From a bacterium (GTDB lineage Bacteria; Planctomycetota; JAFGQW01): a DNA stretch of 64,000 bases. Below are positions 60,545 to 64,000 of this stretch, piece by piece. The stretch covers positions 1-64,000 of the forward strand of contig JAUHXU010000001.1 in assembly GCA_030426805.1 (NCBI GenBank), given 5' to 3'. Position numbers and translations under genes: made by a program. Positions within the stretch are counted from its first letter, which is position 1. Each line of letters opens with the position of its first letter. The notes beneath the pieces were generated by a model. The model saw only the letters and a list, made by a program, of their open reading frames with translations, was not told the origin of the DNA and did not search any database.

Positions 60545-63500
60545 CTACGCGTAGGAGTGCAGACCGACGATCTGGGTGTTGATGACCCACCAGTTGAACA
60601 GCATCACGCCGGAGCCGATCACCGCGAGGATCGCCGTCCACAGCGCCTTGTCGCGGGCACGGATCCGCACGTGCACGAGGATCAGGATCACGATCCAGGT
60701 GTTCATCGCGAACACCTCCTTCGGATCCCACCCCCACGGGCGCCCCCACGAGTAGTCCGCCCACAGCGCGCCGAGAATCGTGCCGACCCACAGCGTGATG
60801 AAGCCGAGCTCGGTGAAGATCATCGTCGTGCCGTCGAGCGCCTTCGCGAGCCCCGCCCGGCTCATGTCGTGGCTACTGCTACCGCCTCCGCCGCCGTCGG
60901 CCGCGACCGCCGACGCGGTGCCGCCCGACAGGATCAGGCTCGCCGCGCCGCCTCGGGCAGGGGCATCGCCCGTCTCGCCGAGCCACAGCTTCCGGAAGCC
61001 CGGCCGCGACGCCGAGAACATCCGCGTCTCGTACAGCGCGCGCAGCACGATGTAGAGCAACGCGGACGTGCCGCCGAAGAAGATGATCGCGTAGCTCGCG
61101 ATCACGAGGTTCGTGTGGATGTAGAGCCAGACGGTCCGGTCGAGCAGCGGCTCGACCATCGTGATGTCGCTCGGCAACTCGATCGGCGAGAAGTGGCCGA
61201 ACATCATCGCCACCATGCCGCCGACCGCGGCGCAGAACACCGGCAGCCCGCGCAGTGTCCACCGTCGGACCATCCACTCGAGCCCGACCGCGAGCACGCA
61301 GCCGAGCCACGCCGACCCCAGCACCGCTTCGTAGAGGTTGGCGTTCGGAATGCGACCGGACAGATACCACCGGACGAAGATCGAGGCCGTGTGCAACGCG
61401 AAGCCGACCGCGAAGAACGCGACGCCGACGCGCTTGGCCCAGCGCATCGCGAAGACGATCCCGGTCAGCAGGAAGCACACCGACCCGAGGTAGAAGATCC
61501 ACGCCCACGTCAGCTTGCGATACTTGTGGTAGCGGTGTTCCCAGGCGAGTCGCGACGACGACGGGTAGCGATCCGGCCGAAGCGTCGGCAGCGTCGCGGC
61601 GAGCGTCGCGGCCGCCGCGTTCACCGCCGCGACGTCCTGGTCGATCCACGCCTTCCTCATCGCGTGCCACGACTCGCGCAACGACGCTTCGACGTCGGGT
61701 GCGAGCCCCGTCGAAACGGCCGGCGTCGCGCTGTGGAGCTTCGCGTGGTCGTTGTCCATCGGCGCACCCGACGGCGACGTGCCTTCGATCGTGAACCAGC
61801 GCGCGGTGTCCGGTCCCACCGGTGGCGGGATCAGGCGCAGGCGTGCGGCCAGCACGTGACTCCGCGACCACGCGTGCGCCGCGTGCAGTCGTCCGACCTC
61901 CTTGCCACTGCGCATCACGTCGCGCTGCAGCTCGTCCAGGATCGCCGGCACGGGCTTGGTCTTGAGGAACGCGTCGGACGCGAGCCCGGTCGACACCATC
62001 CGCCGCAATTCGGCCTCGTTGAGCGGCGTTCCCTGGCGCCCGCGCGCCGGCACTTGCGCACGGATCCGCTGCACGATCTGCCGGCGCGTGACCGGCTTCT
62101 TGATGTAGATCACGTTCGCGGTGCGGTAGTGATCCTCGGCGAACAGCAGGTCGAAGAAGAACACCACCGGGTCGACGGTTCGCGCGGCGCGCACGTTGAC
62201 CTTCGTGACCGCCTCGCGAGCGAGCGTGTCGATCGTCTTGACGCGGCTGCTCTCCTGGACCGCGCAGAGGCGCAGCGCGCCGAGATCGACCGACTGGACG
62301 AACTCGGGGCTCACCGAGAGCGGTGCGTCGGCCGGCGCGCGCCCGCAGCCACCGAGCGTCGCGAGCGCCATCGCGAGCGCGACGCCGGCCGCCGCGGTCG
62401 CGCGGCGTGCGCTGATGCGGTCACGGTGGCGCCGGATCAGGACCGGCTTGATGTAGAACGCGTAGATCATCCCGATGATCACCAACAACGAGCCGAGCAG
62501 CATCACGAAGATCCCGTTGCGGTTTCCGACACCGAGTCCGGTATACGCCATGTCCGCGGGATCCCACGACTCCTGAAAATACCACCATCCGCCGAACGAC
62601 GCCGGGTTGTTGCTGCTGACGCGCATCGGGGACGAGTCGACCCCGTCGGCGCCGTGAAACCGGACGTCGCTGATGTAATTCCGGACCCGGTCCTCCCCGG
62701 TGTAGCGCTCGACGCTGAAGTCGTCGAGCGTCACGGCGTGCGGCAACTCGACCCGCTGCCGCGAAAAGAGGACCTCGAACGTCTGTCCGCCCGGCAACGT
62801 GATCGGGACCGGCTGAAACAGCGCGTACTGCGGCCGGAGTCGATGGGACGGGTACGTGTGGTGTGCGTACGGCAGCCAGACGACTTCCTGCCACTCGCCT
62901 TGCCGCACCTCGACCTGCAGCATCGACCGGGCATCGCGCTCCTTCGGATCGCGCAGGCCCTGCGGCATGATCGACGGCACGAACAGCATCCGCGTCGACG
63001 GGTTGTAGGCGTCGATCGTGACCGACGCGTCGATCGACTCGAAGCGAAGCGGCTTGCCGACCTCGGCTTCGAGCGAGAGCACGTCGCCTTGCTGCGGGGT
63101 CAGCAGCACGTGCAGGCCGACCGATCCGGTGACGAACGTCATGCCGGTGAAACTGGTCGAGCCGGTCACCTCGATATCGATCGCGTCGTCGATCAGCCCC
63201 GCGCCGTGCTCGCCGCCATCGGATTCGAGTCGCGTGTCGTGCGAATACTCGCGGAACGGTGTGATCGCGCTGCGTACGAAGTCGCCCTGGGGGCCGCCCC
63301 GCACCTCGAACACGCCGAGCGTCGCCGGCTTGCCCCGATGGCGCGCGGTCGCGAGCTTCCAGTCGGGGTAGTAGTTGACGAGCCTGAGTCGATACGCGGT
63401 CCCCGGCACCGGGACCTCGTCGGTGCGCATCGACGCCAGCGGCAACGTCACGTCGACCGACTTCGACGCGATCCGGACGCGCACCTTCGGTTCGACACGC

Positions 63501-64000
63501 TGCCGCAGTGCGTCGAGCGCCTCCGGCGTCTCGACGCGAATCGCGCGGACCACCATCTCGCCGAGCGTGCGGCTGCCGTTCTGCTGGTCGCCGACGAGCA
63601 ACTCCACCGGCTGCTTCGAACCGCGGGCGGCGAGCGTCGCGCGGAGCCAGGGCGGCCCGTCGCCGTGGCCCGGCACGTAGCGAACACGCGGGATCGTGTA
63701 GGGCAGATAGCCGAGCACACGGAACGAGAGGTCGTCGGGAAGCGCAGCGTCGTTGCGCGTCCGCGGCGGATGCATGTCGAGTGGCGCGCCGGCGTCCCGG
63801 CCGCCGATGATGCCGCGCAAGTCGCCGAACTCGTGATAGCGCGGCAACCCGTCCAACGGCCACTCCGACCACGCCTTCGGGTCCGCGCCCTCGCCGACCC
63901 GACGCGCGAGCAACGCGCGGTCGTTCTTCAGGAAGATCGTCGCGTTCGGCGCCGGCGCGAGAGCGATCTCGAGCCCCTCGTCGAGGAGGCGCTTGCCGGC
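60545..64000 (-). CDS. Cytochrome c biogenesis ResB-CcsA fusion (5' end beyond window)
   Basis: 1151 aa visible; the frame stays open to the window edge, so the N-terminus and first ResB helices are missing. Residues up to about 500 are ResB-like (GTAYRLRLVNYYPDWK, SSNNPASFGGWWYFQESWDP, then a helix GIFVMLLGSLLVIIGMIYAFY). A second hydrophobic stretch with LATLGGC is followed by a soluble insert of about 260 residues. The CcsA/ResC part (about 800-1151) has the haem-handling tryptophan motif WGRPWGWDPKE and conserved His residues. The system II apparatus moves haem to the outside and attaches it to apocytochrome c. Confidence 0.9.
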   Translation of the reverse strand, partial: AGKRLLDEGLEIALAPAPNATIFLKNDRALLARRVGEGADPKAWSEWPLDGLPRYHEFGDLRGIIGGRDAGAPLDMHPPRTRNDAALPDDLSFRVLGYLPYTIPRVRYVPGHGDGPPWLRATLAARGSKQPVELLVGDQQNGSRTLGEMVVRAIRVETPEALDALRQRVEPKVRVRIASKSVDVTLPLASMRTDEVPVPGTAYRLRLVNYYPDWKLATARHRGKPATLGVFEVRGGPQGDFVRSAITPFREYSHDTRLESDGGEHGAGLIDDAIDIEVTGSTSFTGMTFVTGSVGLHVLLTPQQGDVLSLEAEVGKPLRFESIDASVTIDAYNPSTRMLFVPSIMPQGLRDPKERDARSMLQVEVRQGEWQEVVWLPYAHHTYPSHRLRPQYALFQPVPITLPGGQTFEVLFSRQRVELPHAVTLDDFSVERYTGEDRVRNYISDVRFHGADGVDSSPMRVSSNNPASFGGWWYFQESWDPADMAYTGLGVGNRNGIFVMLLGSLLVIIGMIYAFYIKPVLIRRHRDRISARRATAAAGVALAMALATLGGCGRAPADAPLSVSPEFVQSVDLGALRLCAVQESSRVKTIDTLAREAVTKVNVRAARTVDPVVFFFDLLFAEDHYRTANVIYIKKPVTRRQIVQRIRAQVPARGRQGTPLNEAELRRMVSTGLASDAFLKTKPVPAILDELQRDVMRSGKEVGRLHAAHAWSRSHVLAARLRLIPPPVGPDTARWFTIEGTSPSGAPMDNDHAKLHSATPAVSTGLAPDVEASLRESWHAMRKAWIDQDVAAVNAAAATLAATLPTLRPDRYPSSSRLAWEHRYHKYRKLTWAWIFYLGSVCFLLTGIVFAMRWAKRVGVAFFAVGFALHTASIFVRWYLSGRIPNANLYEAVLGSAWLGCVLAVGLEWMVRRWTLRGLPVFCAAVGGMVAMMFGHFSPIELPSDITMVEPLLDRTVWLYIHTNLVIASYAIIFFGGTSALLYIVLRALYETRMFSASRPGFRKLWLGETGDAPARGGAASLILSGGTASAVAADGGGGGSSSHDMSRAGLAKALDGTTMIFTELGFITLWVGTILGALWADYSWGRPWGWDPKEVFAMNTWIVILILVHVRIRARDKALWTAILAVIGSGVMLFNWWVINTQIVGLHSYA

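Overview
The window is a very GC-rich bacterial chromosome segment with tightly packed genes. Several traits point to the phylum Planctomycetota, though no rRNA or marker gene proves it: a Na+-translocating NADH:quinone reductase (Nqr) operon, an ECF sigma factor of the FPxTxWSL type overlapping a Ser/Thr kinase with TPRs, a SUMF1 domain fused to a thioredoxin fold, CotH/lamin-tail and LamG secreted proteins, and a polyunsaturated fatty acid synthase next to olefin (ole) genes. No phage, IS element, tRNA, rRNA or CRISPR array was recognised.

Layout. 222-1607 (-): secreted SUMF1-thioredoxin protein. 1924-7767 (+): nqrABCDEF. 7768-8675: a 0.9 kb gene-free stretch of nested inverted and direct repeats. 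8676-10705: three lipoproteins, two of them a tandem duplication. 10767-13151 (+): CotH-like secreted protein. 13153-15177 (-): lipoprotein, ECF sigma factor and membrane anti-sigma factor. 15350-20627 (+): secreted gluzincin-like TPR protein, GT-C type membrane protein, then apbE-nqrM, the flavin- and iron-maturation pair for the Nqr complex. 20719-23398 (+): MBOAT acyltransferase with SGNH-type partner. 23429-27523 (+): ECF sigma, Ser/Thr kinase-TPR, LamG secreted protein. 27584-30632 (-): secreted protein, hutH, secreted protein.

30900-50433 (+) is the centrepiece: seven co-directional genes, five of the six junctions overlapping by 4 bp or separated by 2 bp. pfaD (enoyl reductase), pfaA (KS-MAT-3xACP-KR-DH) and pfaC (KS-CLF-AT-DH-DH) run straight into oleA, oleB, oleC and oleD. 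The first three make a polyunsaturated acyl chain. The last four condense two acyl chains head to head, reduce the product, close a beta-lactone and decarboxylate it. The cluster reads as one dedicated operon for a long-chain polyunsaturated hydrocarbon. The pfaC product lacks the C-terminal acylglycerolphosphate acyltransferase domain found on the related myxobacterial Pfa3, and oleA begins where that domain would be.

50458-57309 (-): lipoprotein, a small acidic protein, then recD2-tsaE-sigma-(anti-sigma/toroid) as overlapping genes. 57369-58868 (+): second GT-C type membrane protein. 58932-64000 (-): small secreted protein, RecB/Cas4-type nuclease, and a ResB-CcsA cytochrome c maturation fusion cut by the window edge.

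Many single genes have a -10-like hexamer 6-8 nt before the start codon, which suggests frequent leaderless transcription; others have a conventional leader with a GGAGG-type ribosome binding site.
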